Source: Adiantum capillus-veneris
Taxonomy: Eukaryota; Streptophyta; Polypodiopsida; Polypodiales; Pteridaceae
Length of the DNA stretch: 64,000 nucleotides
Direction of reading: 5' to 3'
NCBI GenBank assembly: GCA_014529385.2
Contig: CM043960.1
Location: 32,041,396 to 32,105,395 of the forward strand
A model generated the notes under the pieces. The model had not been told where the DNA came from. It saw only the letters and a program-made list of their open reading frames with translations, and searched no databases. Shown here piece after piece: positions 1-46,298 of the stretch (position 1 is the first letter of the stretch; each line of letters begins with the position of its first letter). Both the position numbers and the translations under genes were made by a program.

Positions 1-2664
1 GCCTTGTTCTTGCTTAAAGCCCTTGGCAACAAGCCTTGCTTTGTACTTTGGCTGACTATCATGAGCGGTGATCTTATACCTGTAAACCCATTTACAGGGT
101 AGAGCCTTTTTGCCCCGTGGTAATTTAACTAGCTTCCATGTCTGGTTTTTATGCAGAGCTGTCATCTCTGACTGCATGGCCAATTGCCAATTCCCGGAGT
201 CCTTCATTTGCACTGCTTCCTTGTAACATGAAGGCTCATTGCAATCAGTCAACATGACATAATTCATAGATGGAACAAACCTATCAGGAGGTCGCGTGAC
301 ACGTCCAGATCTACGCACAATAGGTGGCTCAGGCTCAGCCACAACCTGTGGTTCCACTCTATCCTGTCCTTGCTCCTCTTGAGCTCTGACATTTTGTCTT
401 GCACGTGCAGGTCCATCTTCTTGGAAGTCAACTCTTCTAATCTCCTCAACCCTCTCTGGTTTAGAATGATATTTGGATTCATTAAAGTGAACATCATTGC
501 TGCGGACAACCTTTCTGGATTCGGGATCCCAAAGTCTGTACCCCATCTCACCAGAATTACCATAGCCTAGAAAGATGCACTTTCTACTCTTTGGCTCAAG
601 TTTGTTCCTAAATTCCTTTGGAACGTGAGTATATGCCTCACAACCAAAGACTCTGAGATGCTTGTATGAGGGCATTTTGCCTGACCATACCATCTCTGGC
701 ACTGAATCCTTCTGCAAAACCTTGCTAGGAGATCTATTTACAAGATGAACAGCTGTTGATACAGCTTCAGCCCAAAAACCATTTGGCAGATATGCATTAG
801 ACAACATACTTCTGACCTTCTCTTGTATGGTCCTATTCATCCTCTCAGCAACACCATTTTGAGGAGGATTGTAAGGAGCAGTAAGTTCACGTTTTATACC
901 TTTTGACTCACAAAAATCCTGAAAGGCCTTTGAAACATACTCTCCACCATTGTCAGTGCATAAGCATTTAAGCTTCTTGCCACTCTGATTCTCCACAAGT
1001 GTCACAAACGTTTTGAAAACACTAAACGCTTCATCCTTGTGCTTGAGAAAGTAAACCCATACTTTCCTCGAGTAATCATCTATAAATGTCATAAAGTAAG
1101 AAGCTCCCCCTAGAGATAGGTTAGGCATAGGTCCACACAAATCACTATGAACAAGTGCCAATTGTGTATCTCTTCTATTGCTTCTATGCTTATGTGGCTG
1201 CTGTGTTTGCTTATCATACATACAATGTTCACAGAATTCAAAATCATTAAATGAAAAGCCAGGCAAATAACCAGAACGAGACAAGATTTCCATTCCCTTC
1301 TTGGACATATGTCCTAACCGACTATGCCACAAAGAAACGTTCGGCTGCTCGGTTACATTGATTACATTTTTAGAGACATTTGATACATAAATCATGTAAA
1401 GTCCTCCAGACTTTACTCCATGTGCTACTGTCATAGAACCCTTGGATATCTTCCACATGTTCTGTCCAAAAGTGGTGACGTAGCCAGCATCATCAAGTAA
1501 ACCTGTGCTGATCAAGCTCTTTGTAATTGTGGGAACATGTCTCACATTCTTCAGCGTGAAAGAAGAGCCATTCTGAAACTTCAATTGTACATCTCCAACA
1601 CCTAAGATCTCACATGTTTGCCCATTGCCTAGCCGAACATGATCTTTAGTGGTCACATAAGCGGTAAACCACTCCTTGTTTGGAGACACATGAAGTGATG
1701 CCCCTGAGTCTATTATCCAGTCACTCAGTGCATTTCCATCAGATGCTGTAAGAAGAGCTGAGTCCATTGTATTCTTCAAGAAGTAGATGTCTCTTGACAC
1801 TAGATTGTCATCTTCTGCGACAGTGTTTGTCACATTTATTTCTTGAATCTTCACCGAGGACTTGTTCTTCTCACCATGGTCTTCAGCTTTCTCTTTGCCT
1901 TTTTCTGCTTTCCATTCTCTGCAGTCTCTTTTCATGTGACCCTTCTCGCCACAATGGTAGCATTCTATGTCACTCTTGCCTTTAGCACTGCGGGACTTGC
2001 TACGAGACTGATTCCTCTTTCCACCTTTGTACTTTTCTTTGGTCCTTCCCCTGACAACTAAGGCTGTTCCTTTGCCTTTGTACATTGTCTTTCTATTGGT
2101 TTCTTCAGTAAGCAGACTTCCTTCTACACCTGCTATGTTCAAACCATCTGGAGGTGCAGAATTACTCAAAGCTGTGCGAAAAGTGTCCCAACTTTCCGGC
2201 AATGTGATCAACAGGAACATAGCTCTAACAGGTTCATCAAACTTGACACCTTGAGCTGACAACTGACTGTAGATTGTGTTGAATTCATTCAGATGATTGG
2301 ACATAGGTGTCCCTTCTTTCATCTTCAAGTCAACAAGCTTCTTAAGCCAGTATACCTGTGAAGCTGCACTCTGCTTCTCATAAAGATCACTCAGCTTTAA
2401 CCATGCTTGATAAGCCGACATCTCGTCTGCTACATTGAAGTAAACGCTTTCTGCCAAAGTCAGCATAATGGTAGAAAGTGCCAATTCATCCATTTCGCTC
2501 CATTCATCTTCGTCCATATCTTTTGGTTTTATCCCCTTGAGCTTTATAGGTTTTATCTGCTTCTTTTGTACCAACACGTGCCAAATCTGCTTCTTCCACA
2601 ATGGGAAATTGGTTCCATCCAGCTTCTTGATATTGTAAAGAGCAGTGTCCTGTGATCCAGCCAT
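1..2664 (-). CDS. Copia gag-pol polyprotein, N-terminal 888 codons, no stop in window
   Basis: Retrotransposon polyprotein. Translating the complement from the ATG at 2664-2662 gives an uninterrupted frame to base 1 (888 codons). In order: a gag domain (residues 1-230), a CCHC knuckle CYHCGEKGHMKRDC near 235-248, the aspartic protease motif WIIDSGAS near 315, the pre-integrase zinc region (H...H...C..C), the integrase core with HSDLCGP, CTDNGGEY and NGVAERMN (about 505-605), and the start of the reverse transcriptase (ALPCKWVY near 860). Integrase before RT is the copia order. The lack of any stop over 2.66 kb suggests a recently active copy. RT and RNase H continue outside the window. Confidence 0.93.
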   Translation of the reverse strand, partial: MAGSQDTALYNIKKLDGTNFPLWKKQIWHVLVQKKQIKPIKLKGIKPKDMDEDEWSEMDELALSTIMLTLAESVYFNVADEMSAYQAWLKLSDLYEKQSAASQVYWLKKLVDLKMKEGTPMSNHLNEFNTIYSQLSAQGVKFDEPVRAMFLLITLPESWDTFRTALSNSAPPDGLNIAGVEGSLLTEETNRKTMYKGKGTALVVRGRTKEKYKGGKRNQSRSKSRSAKGKSDIECYHCGEKGHMKRDCREWKAEKGKEKAEDHGEKNKSSVKIQEINVTNTVAEDDNLVSRDIYFLKNTMDSALLTASDGNALSDWIIDSGASLHVSPNKEWFTAYVTTKDHVRLGNGQTCEILGVGDVQLKFQNGSSFTLKNVRHVPTITKSLISTGLLDDAGYVTTFGQNMWKISKGSMTVAHGVKSGGLYMIYVSNVSKNVINVTEQPNVSLWHSRLGHMSKKGMEILSRSGYLPGFSFNDFEFCEHCMYDKQTQQPHKHRSNRRDTQLALVHSDLCGPMPNLSLGGASYFMTFIDDYSRKVWVYFLKHKDEAFSVFKTFVTLVENQSGKKLKCLCTDNGGEYVSKAFQDFCESKGIKRELTAPYNPPQNGVAERMNRTIQEKVRSMLSNAYLPNGFWAEAVSTAVHLVNRSPSKVLQKDSVPEMVWSGKMPSYKHLRVFGCEAYTHVPKEFRNKLEPKSRKCIFLGYGNSGEMGYRLWDPESRKVVRSNDVHFNESKYHSKPERVEEIRRVDFQEDGPARARQNVRAQEEQGQDRVEPQVVAEPEPPIVRRSGRVTRPPDRFVPSMNYVMLTDCNEPSCYKEAVQMKDSGNWQLAMQSEMTALHKNQTWKLVKLPRGKKALPCKWVYRYKITAHDSQPKYKARLVAKGFKQEQG

Positions 2665-3749
2665 AACTACGCTTCACAGTGGTTTACTTTCCTGGGAAAA
2701 ATTTGGCAGAGTTTCCCCTGTAAACTGACCTCTGAACCAATATCAACCTGTCAAATGAACCAAGAAAGCTTCAAATTCTGCATAAATTTCGGCAGAGTCT
2801 CCTTTGTAAAATGGCTCTGGTGTACTAAAAACAGACCAAAAAACAGCTCAAAAAACACTGTCTCTCTGACACTGTAAGTTGCGGGTAAACCTGTCCTGCA
2901 CCTGTACTGTCTCTCACTGTCCTGTAAGCATAGACTGTGACAATGCCTCAACGGCAGTAAAGCAAAGATGCAATCCCAACTGTCTAACTCACAGTCAATA
3001 CATCCTAGCTGCCTATCTAAGAGTGCTCGAGGGATCGCTCCAAGACCTGTATCACCGAAAGGATCTCAACATTCGAGAATCCCCCAGCTCAATAAAACCT
3101 CACTCGACCCTCAACAAAGGCTGCAGTAAATCTGACAGTACATAGACTTCCCACAAAGTCATACATCCACAAATTTCCCACTATATGTTGTAACCGTTGC
3201 GGCGGTTGTTTGCTGCGTGACTCACAGCCAGCAAACCCTCAACAGACATACATCATCTCTGACAATACATCCCATGTGGAAGTACCTGCAATGTCAGGAT
3301 GAAATCTGGAATATCAAGCAGCAAACACAAGCTACCTGATGAACTAGTGGATGTCGCCTATAGTCTGTGTGTAGATGCGCCCGTGTCGTATGTGACACGC
3401 CTCCAAGAACTGTGAGCCATCCTTCGATGTGTAGACAACCACAAATCAACACTCTGGGAGTGTCAATATCCTCAGCACCTGCAGTCGTAGGCCGAAAACC
3501 TCAAATTTGCAGAGTCGGATCTGCACCCGCTGAGACCACGTAGTCGAAAATGGCCTACGCAGACCTTTGTCGAAGCCGAACGGTGGCCGAGATGACCTCA
3601 TAATGAAATTCTGACAACACCTAGCCCTTCGGGCTAACCACGATATTTTGGGCCGTGTTTTCGCTTGTCGAATATCACTCCAATCTGAGTTGGTGACTCT
3701 AGCCTCCTGCAGTGCTGTCCCGAGCCTCGATCTGAGCTCTGATACCAAT
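2665..3749 (-). other. Untranslated leader of the copia element, with primer binding site
   Basis: This lies between the gag-pol ATG and the 5' LTR. The primer binding site is the complement of GCTCTGATACCA at 3736-3747 (TGGTATCAGAGC in element orientation), the usual initiator tRNA-Met site of plant copia elements, placed two bases from the LTR edge. No convincing coding capacity is seen in the leader. Confidence 0.75.
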
Positions 3750-3941
3750 TGAAGGAGTACGAGCGAAAGTGCGACGCGAGAAAGAGTGCGAGAAGAAGAG
3801 CACGACGATATGGTGAACTCGCTTTATTGTAATGTGTAGAGCATAGTGAGTTCTTATTAGATTTTTACAAAAGAATATGTGTACATACCTGGCGACCCGC
3901 CCACTTACCTGGGCGACCACATTGGGCTTTATACCCCAACA
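3750..3941 (-). repeat. 5' LTR of the copia element (192 bp)
   Basis: Bounded by TG at 3750 and CA at 3941 in plus orientation. In element orientation it starts TGTTGGGGTATAAAGCCC, and the PBS abuts its inner edge. Its length is close to that of the related young copia LTRs (187 bp). The second LTR is not in the window, so the outer edge rests on the TG/CA ends and the family resemblance. Confidence 0.75.
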
Positions 3942-5205
3942 ATTGTTGCTCACCCTCGGCTTTGCTCGGCCTCGCTTGGGTGATGCCGCTATTGGCGTCC
4001 ATGTGAATCTCTCAACGGCCATTACAAAGTGCAAAGATTACAAAGAAGAGGTCAATTCAAGGTTTTTTAAAGACATTAAACTCATCGAGGGGTGTACATG
4101 CACACAAGAAATGAAATATTCAAAGGGCGTCTCCAAGGAGGGAGTTTTACACCCACATTGGGCGCGCCTTCCATGTGTGCCAAAAGAGAAAAAGTTTTTT
4201 CATGAAATCGATGTAATTCTTTAATGTATGCACATACTTTTTCATTTTCCACTCTATTCAACCATAAAAGTGTTCATGCTATGACTCATGAAAAGTAGAA
4301 GAATTGGTGTGCACTCATCCATGTATGTGTGAAGGCATGTCACTAGAAGTGGGAGTAAAATTTCAATAGTAAGCTTGGCATCATCCCACTTCTAAGAACC
4401 AAAATTTAAGCACTAAGATTTCAAGAGTAAGAACACGAAAATACTAGGATTTTAGACAGTAAGAATGGTACTCACTCGCATTTTAAGCCTACAACAACCC
4501 CCATCATCTTTAGTAAGAACTAGTACAGTCGGTCGCCTTCGACGGCCTCTTTCTCTTTCTCTCTCCCTCTTTATCGCGTGCACATGGGCTTCTCTAAGTT
4601 TTGGAGTTTAACCTTCATATCGCAGATTTCGACACGTGTAAAGGGCTCCCCCTTCCGTCATATTATGTTAGTTTAGATGGTACCCACTTGCATTTGAAGA
4701 CCTACAACAACCCCACATCATCTAACTATTGAAAACTTAATATCTCGATGCTGGTCCAAAAATACTACTATTTTATTTTTAAAGGTCCAAAGCACATGTG
4801 GTGTGCTCAAAATTTTTGGGGGTGGAAGGGCATCTGAAGGAGTACCTGCACGTTTTGTTCTTGGTCTTGTCTCCTTATTCATCCTTGAATAGGAGGGCCT
4901 CTATTTTGGTGCCATAGTATCCCTACTAACATACAAACAAGCGTGAAAATAAAATAATTAATTATGGAGATACTCCATTTATTCCCCTCGCCCCCAAGGC
5001 ACCTATGCGCACCCCGCCCCTAAGGCCCATCCCCTTCTTCACCACAACTATAACCCCCCCCCCCCCAAGTTCACAAAAATTGTCCAAGCTTTTCTCTCGC
5101 CAATAGCTGAGCAGCCTCTAGAATAGCTCTGTTGAAGCAGCCTCAACTGAGCAGCCTCTATGATAGTAGGCCCCTACTCTTGCAAGAAAGAATTCTCTTG
5201 CAGAC

Positions 5206-5271
<66 letters not shown>

Positions 5272-5439
5272 CATTATCGTCCTCGGAGGTCAAATATAGG
5301 TCCTATAGGTCAAATATGACCTATAGAACCAAAAGAACATACATGGCGGGACTCTTTAGAAGAGTGCATGAACATAACTAAATGTCAAATTGTGACATAT
5401 GTCACTTGGGGGGGGGGGGGGGGATGGTGTCTTTGGGGT
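3942..5439. other. Spacer with a GA microsatellite and a small dispersed duplication
   Basis: No gene is recognised. A unit of about 55 bp (GGTACTCACT...CATCATCT) occurs at about 4465-4513 and again, diverged, at about 4678-4728. A long AG dinucleotide run lies at 5208-5267 and a G16 run at 5408-5423. Confidence 0.5.
5208..5267. repeat. (AG)30 microsatellite
   Basis: A perfect AG dinucleotide tract of 60 bp. Open frames across it encode only Arg-Glu runs and are artefacts. Confidence 0.97.
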
Positions 5440-6193
5440 TTTTGGAGTCCAAAACTCCTCGATGATAGCCTTGCCGCCCTCGGTAGACAACCCATTTGCC
5501 TGCGGCTCGTGCTTCTTATACCTTTTGAAGCTCTTGCTTTTTGTCTTTGAGTTGGACGGGGCTCAAGACCTCACTAATCCAGACTTTTGTGTCCTCGAGG
5601 AGTCGTGCTTGTTGTAGAAGCGAGATGTGTGCCTCTTTACTTTTGAAGACAAGAATGCCTTGATTCATGTGATTGTCGCAGTGAACCTTCTCGATGGTGT
5701 CCATGTTGAATTCGGTTGGATGAATGGCTTGGCTGAGCTTGACTAGAGTTGAAGTGCAGTCGTCGTCCTCCGTCCACCAAGTAGAAGGCAAGTCGCCGAT
5801 GCGAACGAAGAGTGCCAATCCCTCCCGTCAACTTCGTTCTTGCATGCATTCTTCTACCGAGAGAGAGCTACCCATGCCACATGGATCCAATTGAGAGAAC
5901 GGTAGGGAGAGGATCTGTGCAAGATTCCTCATAATTTGCATTTTTTCACTATTGGGCAGATTCGTCATTATATTCATTTCTAAGCAGATTCCTGTGCAAA
6001 TCTGACAAGTCTCATGCCTCACCATATGTGCCAACACTTCATGCTGCGACTCTTGTCGATTCGTAAAGTAAAAAGAAACCAATGAACTCTGTGGCTGCCC
6101 CCCCGCCCCCAAAAACCCCCCGCGGGACCCTTCCGATGCAGTATCGTCGCTGATTAACCTCTTAATTTCTTTTCTTAGAATCGTTGCCAACAT
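5440..6193 (-). pseudogene. Decayed retroelement-like ORF (possible L1-type RNA-binding domain)
   Basis: Two adjacent minus-strand frames (6193-5828 and 5818-5516) read like real protein. The downstream one contains ILVFKSKEAHISLLQQARLL, then VWISEVLSPVQLKDKKQELQ, and after a TAA stop resumes with EARAAGKWVVYRG. One extra G then shifts the frame, beyond which GKAIIEEFWTPK follows. The pattern of a long basic helix followed by K-W-x-x-Y-R-x-G-K resembles the nucleic-acid-binding C-terminal domain of L1-type ORF1 or related RT-associated ORFs. That family call is inference; the decay (stop plus frameshift) is visible. It lies just upstream of CWC22 on the opposite strand. Confidence 0.4.
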
Positions 6194-6510
6194 ATTTGCC
6201 CCAACTTTGCAAGATTTAAAATTTCAAAATTTTCAGGGCTATAATATGATAAAATTTTAAATGTCGGAGTTATCTTGAGATTAAAAGCCTTGTTGAGAAG
6301 AAAGAAAAAGAAAAATCAGTCGATTTTATTTTCAGAAGTAGATCTTTTGAGCGAGGCAAAACCTCCTGCTTTACCCAAGGCGAGCGAGCTGCTTCTCGCT
6401 GCGGTGCGAAATTACCTGCGTGGGGTAACGCCTTGCCCTGTCTCTCTTTGCAACGACCCAAGTAAAGACGCACCGCCAAGCGTAAGTCATATCAGTAATC
6501 ACCCACAATT
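6194..6510 (+). promoter_or_regulatory. Presumed proximal promoter and 5' UTR of CWC22
   Basis: This 317-bp gap between the decayed ORF and the CWC22 start codon must hold the transcription start if the gene has no distant 5' exon. It changes from AT-rich (6215-6260) to a mixed sequence with several short frames. No clear TATA box stands out. A GTAAGT at 6482-6487 and CAG at 6519-6521 would define an intron of only about 40 bp, too short to trust. Confidence 0.35.
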
Positions 6511-40326
<33,816 letters not shown>

Positions 40327-41973
40327 GTTCAGAGTTTGGGTTATCAAGGATCAAATGGTGTACACTTTGACTGTATAATAGTTTCTCTTCTTCATATGAA
40401 GTGATTGGCCTTGCACATCCCAGGTATCCTTCGTGCATATTGTATCAGGGAATGCTTTGATAGCTGTTACCTCCGTGCTACTGACTGCATTGTTGAGAGT
40501 GATCTACATTCGTACGTGTATAAAGAGGGTCATATACATCTGCCAGCTTTCAGCACATATAAGCAAAGCATTCAAAGGTTGTTTCGTAAATGTTGCGTGG
40601 TTCTTCTTCGAGCTATCGTTTCCGCGGACACGTTATATCTCATTGGTGCTGTGGCTGCTGTCTTTCTGAAGAATCTCGCAGACTTCCTTCACATTTAAGC
40701 GCAGCGCTACTGGCTGACCTGTTGATGTGTAATGCTTTGTTTATTGTGTACGTTGCGGACATGTTTTGGTGTGATTACAAGTGGGAAGGTATGATACAAA
40801 AAACAATCGAGGACTTGAGTATAGTGTCTACGCTTCCTTTTTTACCAAATCAGATTGTATGGTATACTCAGTAGAATGCTTGCTTACAGAGCTAGTACTA
40901 TGGGTCTTTCCACATAGCCATGAGCTAGTTGGAGTTTCATCGAGCGTTTTAAGTTGATCAGAGGGTCTTCATCAATACGAGTTGGCCCGCACTATCTCAT
41001 ATAGCTTTGGTGAGGACTAAAGTAAAGATTGGAAAGTGAACTATGACCATGTGTTCTCGTTGGAATGTTGCCTCATCTTTGTAGACTTGCTAACACATCT
41101 CATGAAGCGTGAGTTCATTTGAGAAGTATGATGAGTGGAGAAACAACCAGTCTTGAGAAGAAGTGATAATGCACTTAAAACCTAGCTGACTGCTTATGGC
41201 TGAATGTGGGGATTGGCTAGAATTCTACATTAAGTCTTAAGTAAAAGCTAAAGAGGTTTTGGAAACACAGCACCTTTTAATCCGTATGATCTAGGAAGGG
41301 GTTCTTGTAAAGAAGGGGGATGCATACTATCTTGGAATTTAATTCTTATAGCTCTCGTGTCTGTTGTGCTTACAAATTCTGTAATGTTGCCGCCTGTTAA
41401 GGTTTATGTGTTGGCCAAGCTTAGCCTCTCTCTCTCTCTCTCTCTCAACCCTCTCCTCTCTCTCTCTCTCTCTCTCTCAGCCCTCTCCTATCTTTAGCAT
41501 CCTTCAAGCATAAGTGTGTGCCCTACGACTTTAGCCCTGTTGTAGTCACCTACCTTGTGAAAAATCACATCTGCCCCACTTGCATCAATTTTAACAGAAG
41601 TTGTATTCACTATCACAACACTAGTTGTCTTTGCTATCACTGTTGAACAGTTACCTAAATGATTGAGGTGAGAACTAGACCCTCTAAAGGCCAAGGATAA
41701 AGTTGTCGAGGCTTTGATTGAGGATGTGGGAGGGAGGCGGGCAGGTGGGGACATGATTATAAGGTAGTAACATATCGATGCAAGTGCTTTTACTACAGTA
41801 ATCCCATTCTCCATATTATTCACTGTTTACTTGGCTGGCACAACACCCATCTGGGAAACACTGGAAGAAGGTGAGGCCACTTGGCCAATCCCATCATCTG
41901 TGGATGTGTGCTGGGAAATCTGGGCCATTAACATAACCAATAAAATATTGGGTGCATGCCCTTATGAAAAACA

Positions 41974-42016
<43 letters not shown>

Positions 42017-42632
42017 GTGTTGTAGCTAAAGCCATCTTCCGTCGTTTATGCCACAGGGCCTGAGGTCACCTTCCCCCCCTTGTGCACGGAGGCAGGCTAG
42101 ATAGGTGCAACTAGACAATGGCCGGTCGGTTCGAGAGCAGGGGCAAGCTGGATGTCTGGCATCATGTTCCCACACCTACCACATAGATACTTGCTTATTA
42201 GTTCTTTCTTTGTACCTAAGCATTAGTGGGTGACATTTGATACCCACAAAACCATAACAAAAAAAGAATCAATTAACATTAATTCTTTTAAAAAAGGAAC
42301 TGCATTTTGCGAGGTAGCTCTCTCTCTCTCTCTCTCTCTCTCTCACATGATGATTACTATCAATGCAGCTTGCCATTGCTAGACCCTATACAATCATAGG
42401 CGTGTCATTGCGGATGCGAACAATGTGGTTGATGATGGATTTGTGGGCTTGTATACGTCTTACAAGTTCAAGGATTTGTGAGGAGGTGCACACACACGAG
42501 ACTCCACATGTAGGCGCTCATCCACAAGCTCCTTGAGGCTACCCATGGTGTTGTCAAGCTTCTCCTCAAGCTCCTTGGCCATAGCAATCTCCCTCTCTCC
42601 TCTTGAAACTTCTCTCACAATTTTTTCGTCGT

Positions 42633-42687
<55 letters not shown>

Positions 42688-42726
42688 CCCATCTAACATT
42701 AACTAGCAACTTTATTCAATCAAATA

Positions 42727-42764
<38 letters not shown>

Positions 42765-42800
42765 GTTTCTATTGATGTGCTCCATGCCATCAAAGTTTAA
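40327..42800. other. CWC22 3' UTR and downstream spacer with CT microsatellites
   Basis: The first several hundred bases probably hold the 3' UTR; no canonical AATAAA stands out. CT tracts lie at 41425-41446, 41455-41478, 41975-42009, 42318-42344, 42634-42684 and 42730-42762. No other gene is supported. Confidence 0.6.
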
Positions 42801-45170
42801 CCTCGGATAAACTTCTAACAATGGTGAGCTTTTGATTGAAGATTTGACTCTTGTAGAGATGCATGGCTAGGCAAAGTTCAAGCAGAAAGAAGTCTGAAAC
42901 TCATAGATAGACTATAGATCCAATATTTTTTAGAGCCTTTTTCCTTAAAAAGCATGAGGTCCCTACCTCTATATTCATGTGTTTCAGCCTGTGCACTTGG
43001 AGGTTCTATCAATTGTTTCCTCTAGAAAAGAAGCATGGCTACTTGTATCACTTGACTAAACATCCTATGGTTTCCATTTCCTCCTCCTTAGTTTTTGACT
43101 TTTCCACCTACCATCACTTTATTCACAAACATCATGTAAAAATTTCCTCAAAATTAGCTAGAGAAATACAAGTAAACAAGTTGCAAGCAATGAATATATA
43201 GGCTAACAAAGATAGAGAGATGAATAAAAATGGCTACAAGCAAGAGGCAATTGTGCCATCTACCTTAGTTGGTGTTTTAGTATCTCCTCCATTGTTAAAA
43301 GATAAAGATGAGACATTCCAAAAAAATCTTTGTGGCTATAATATCTACTAGAAGTGCAATCCCATTGTAGCCACATGTGTCATTTGCAATACCTCATGCA
43401 TTTCTATCTCTGACCCTACGAAAGGTTTCCATGTTCAATTCAACAAATACAAACACATGAATGTAGATGGAAGAGAGAAATGTGAAAAGGAGGGGATATA
43501 AACCATTCCATGCCTATGTAATATGAATTCCATATGCAACAAGTAAAACTCTTTTGGGATATGTAATGATAATAATTCATATTTGAGGTTTTACTATTGA
43601 ATTTAGGTACTAGGTATCTTTTTTGTGAATGAACCTCTTGAATTTACACCTCTTTTGTCATATTGAGTTACAACAAAATGAGCATTGACAACAATCACTA
43701 AAATAAAGGACCAACATCAATCATTAATAATAATTTTAAGTTTGTTGCTTGTTCTTGATTACCATCCTATTTACTAGAAACTAGACTATGGAGCACGATA
43801 CCTCCTCCATTATCTCTATCATACGTATGGCACTCATTTAGCCCATGTGCTATCCATCTTTTTCATACATTTTAAAAAAATTCCATAGTATGAAAAGTTT
43901 AACGTGCGGTTTAAAGCTTTGGTTCATAGCTTCTCAAAGTGGATGGAGATTTTCGTATGCAAACTTGTTGTAGTGACCATTACTCATAAAACCTAAGTAC
44001 TCTATCTTGATGGAGAAACTGCACTTGTTGCTTTATGCAAAAAAGAATATTTGATTTTACTATAGCAATTACAATATAATTTTAGCATCTAAATATGTTT
44101 AATAATAATTTTTATGTATGAATTGCTTTATGCAAAGAGGAATACTTGATTTTACTATAGCAATTACAATATAATTTTAGCATGTAAATATGTCTACCAA
44201 TTTATCAATATACTATCGGTTGAAGACACCAACCACAACTGGAATGATCAAAAACCTAGTATGATTTTGGTGTCCAATCTAGCCTTGAGTCCCTAAGATC
44301 GATACACTAAGGAATACAAGTTTTCATACAACCTTGTCTAATCCCTTATAACACTTAGTGAGAATACTTGCAATGATTTGTAAGAATTAGACAACACGTT
44401 TCAAAGAGCTTGGGTGACAATTGGTTACTTGAACATTTGTACCTTGGTCCAATCTTTATCCTTATTGTGTTTGCATGGAAAGAGTTATTTTTAAACTTGT
44501 TTCAAAAAAATGAAATCAGAATAACATTGTCAAAATCCACAAGGCTATTATCAAATCAAGGTTCTTGAAAACTTATGAGAGCAGATGGGGAGCTTGAGGG
44601 GGTCAAATTTTGATGGAGAAATTGATGTGGGACTTTAAGATCTTCTTCTTGGCAGGTGAAGCCACCAATGTAATATAACACAATAAACACCAATATGATG
44701 ACTTAGTTTGTGGATTCACTTTTTGGTCATATACATGGTTGGTTCTACCATAGGTGGTGGCCTATACCAACCTTCACTAAGTGAAATGGAAGAGCTACTT
44801 GGTCCATTTGGCATGGCAAGAACCATGGCTTTCCATCCACTTTCAATTTAGCTTGCATCCATTCAAGGGAAATTGAATTTCCACCTTAACGGCAATGCGC
44901 CAATGATGAATATGTCCTACTAGTTAACCTACTAGTATATACAAGAAAATAGGTGAGAGAGTCTCTCAACCTACGTCCACTGGCTTGCTCAAGTGATCTA
45001 CATGCAGCCGTATCGGCTCTAGTGATTGGCGAGTGTGCGTATCCATGCTAGAGCTTGCATGTAAATTTTGTAGAAGACTCTAAATGGTATGCATAGCTCC
45101 ATAATGCATAATGCTAGTGTCAGTCACCGTACGACTAACAATCCTACTGCAAATGCTGCGACTACATAGC
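42801..45170. other. AT-rich intergenic DNA
   Basis: No coding sequence recognised. One local tandem duplication (44030-44195) is listed separately. Confidence 0.5.
44030..44195. repeat. Tandem duplication of a 95-bp unit (about 1.75 copies)
   Basis: GCTTTATGCAAA...TTTTAGCATNTAAATATGT occurs at 44030-44124 and again from 44125, with a handful of substitutions. Confidence 0.85.
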
Positions 45171-45887
45171 TGCTAGGTTGGGCCTCGATAAAAGTAGGTC
45201 ATACATGAGATGCCCGAACACTTACAAAATCTGCACAAACATGGCTGTAAAGCCTCTCTTGTGCTATCTACATGTACTATATTATCATGACTACTCACCA
45301 TGAATGGATGTGTCATTGCCGACACTAGGATGGCTATGTCCCTCTCATCCATAGTAGGTGGAACCATGTGTTCTGGCATCAACTCATCAGCCTCTTGCAT
45401 TAGCATATGAAAAGCCATCCTATCTGACCTGAGGATTTGGTTTATCCCTTATGGTTAGCCTGCCCATCCCAACATGAAACAAGTGTAACTCTATGTCCGT
45501 CATCTCTGTCTATGTCTCTAGGGAGCAGACCTGGTCTATCTCTGCCTACACAGACTATGACAACACCTATTGTGTCTCACTAGAGCATTGCTGCTCTACC
45601 TCAGTCTTTACAAAGTCTACCAGCATGTCCTGCATAGCTACATGCTCCGTCTGCACAACATACTGGAGCTCACTAGCGAAGCAGACAAGTCTCATCTCGC
45701 GCTCAATGCATGCCAACAACAAAATTGAGACTATGCCATCTTGTACCTCATATATATGCATGGAATATGCCAAGCCACTGTGGGCTCCCCTGGAAATCTC
45801 TAGTGATCCACAATGTATATGGAAAGAATGATTTCTAAGCAATGTCTGATACCCATAATCTGCTAATTATGTCACTGAGATCAAACT
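45171..45887 (-). other. Region with two short minus-strand frames, not identified
   Basis: Frames at 45418-45173 (81 codons) and 45842-45567 (91 codons) are protein-like but not recognised. They lie where the decayed copia to the right would continue, yet do not resemble copia integrase or RT, so they may be unrelated insertions or chance. Confidence 0.2.
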
Positions 45888-46298
45888 CTATCCCAGCTTA
45901 GGAACATAGCGCACATGTTGTAGCGTATAGGATGTACCACTGAGTAATGAGAAGCAAACATCTCTTACACCTACAATGTCAAACACCGAGCCATTGACCA
46001 AGTGTACACAACCAAATTTCCCACTAGAGAAAGTGCTAAACCACTCATGATATGGCGTGACGTGGAAAACTACATCCTCATCTAGCAACCAACGGGGAGA
46101 AGTGTCACCTCTAAAAGACATATAAGCATTAAGAATGCTAAAGGTAGATGTAACATCGCTGTCATTGACATAGGAAGCCACTGCTCTAGCCTGTGCCAAA
46201 ATGTCATCTGCATCATGCATACATCTCCACTCTTGCCTCATACATCTAAAACATTGACACCTAATGTGTCCTATGTAACCACAATGCCAACATTGCAT
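45888..46298 (-). pseudogene. Copia gag knuckle and protease-region fragment, active site lost
   Basis: 137-codon frame. CWHCGYIGHIRCQC is a degenerate CCHC knuckle. WLLDEDVVFHVTPYHEWFST aligns with the protease/pre-integrase block WVIDSGASFHVTPHRSWFHD of the intact copia at 58464, but the catalytic D-S-G-A-S has become D-E-D-V-V. It ends HVRYVPKLG then stop. Confidence 0.8.

Larger units (their letters stand above)
1..3941 (-). mobile_element. Copia LTR retrotransposon, 5' part, running off the window
   Basis: Read on the minus strand, the element has a 5' LTR (3941-3750), a tRNA-Met-type primer binding site, a leader of about 1.1 kb and a gag-pol frame that stays open to base 1. The LTR begins TGTTGGGG in element orientation, like the other two copia copies in this window (46867-47081 and 56987-62674). 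The proteins closely resemble those of the 56987-62674 element, so these are members of one lineage. The 3' half and 3' LTR lie outside the window, so a target duplication cannot be tested; the 5' flank is ATTGT (3942-3946 in plus orientation). Confidence 0.9.
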
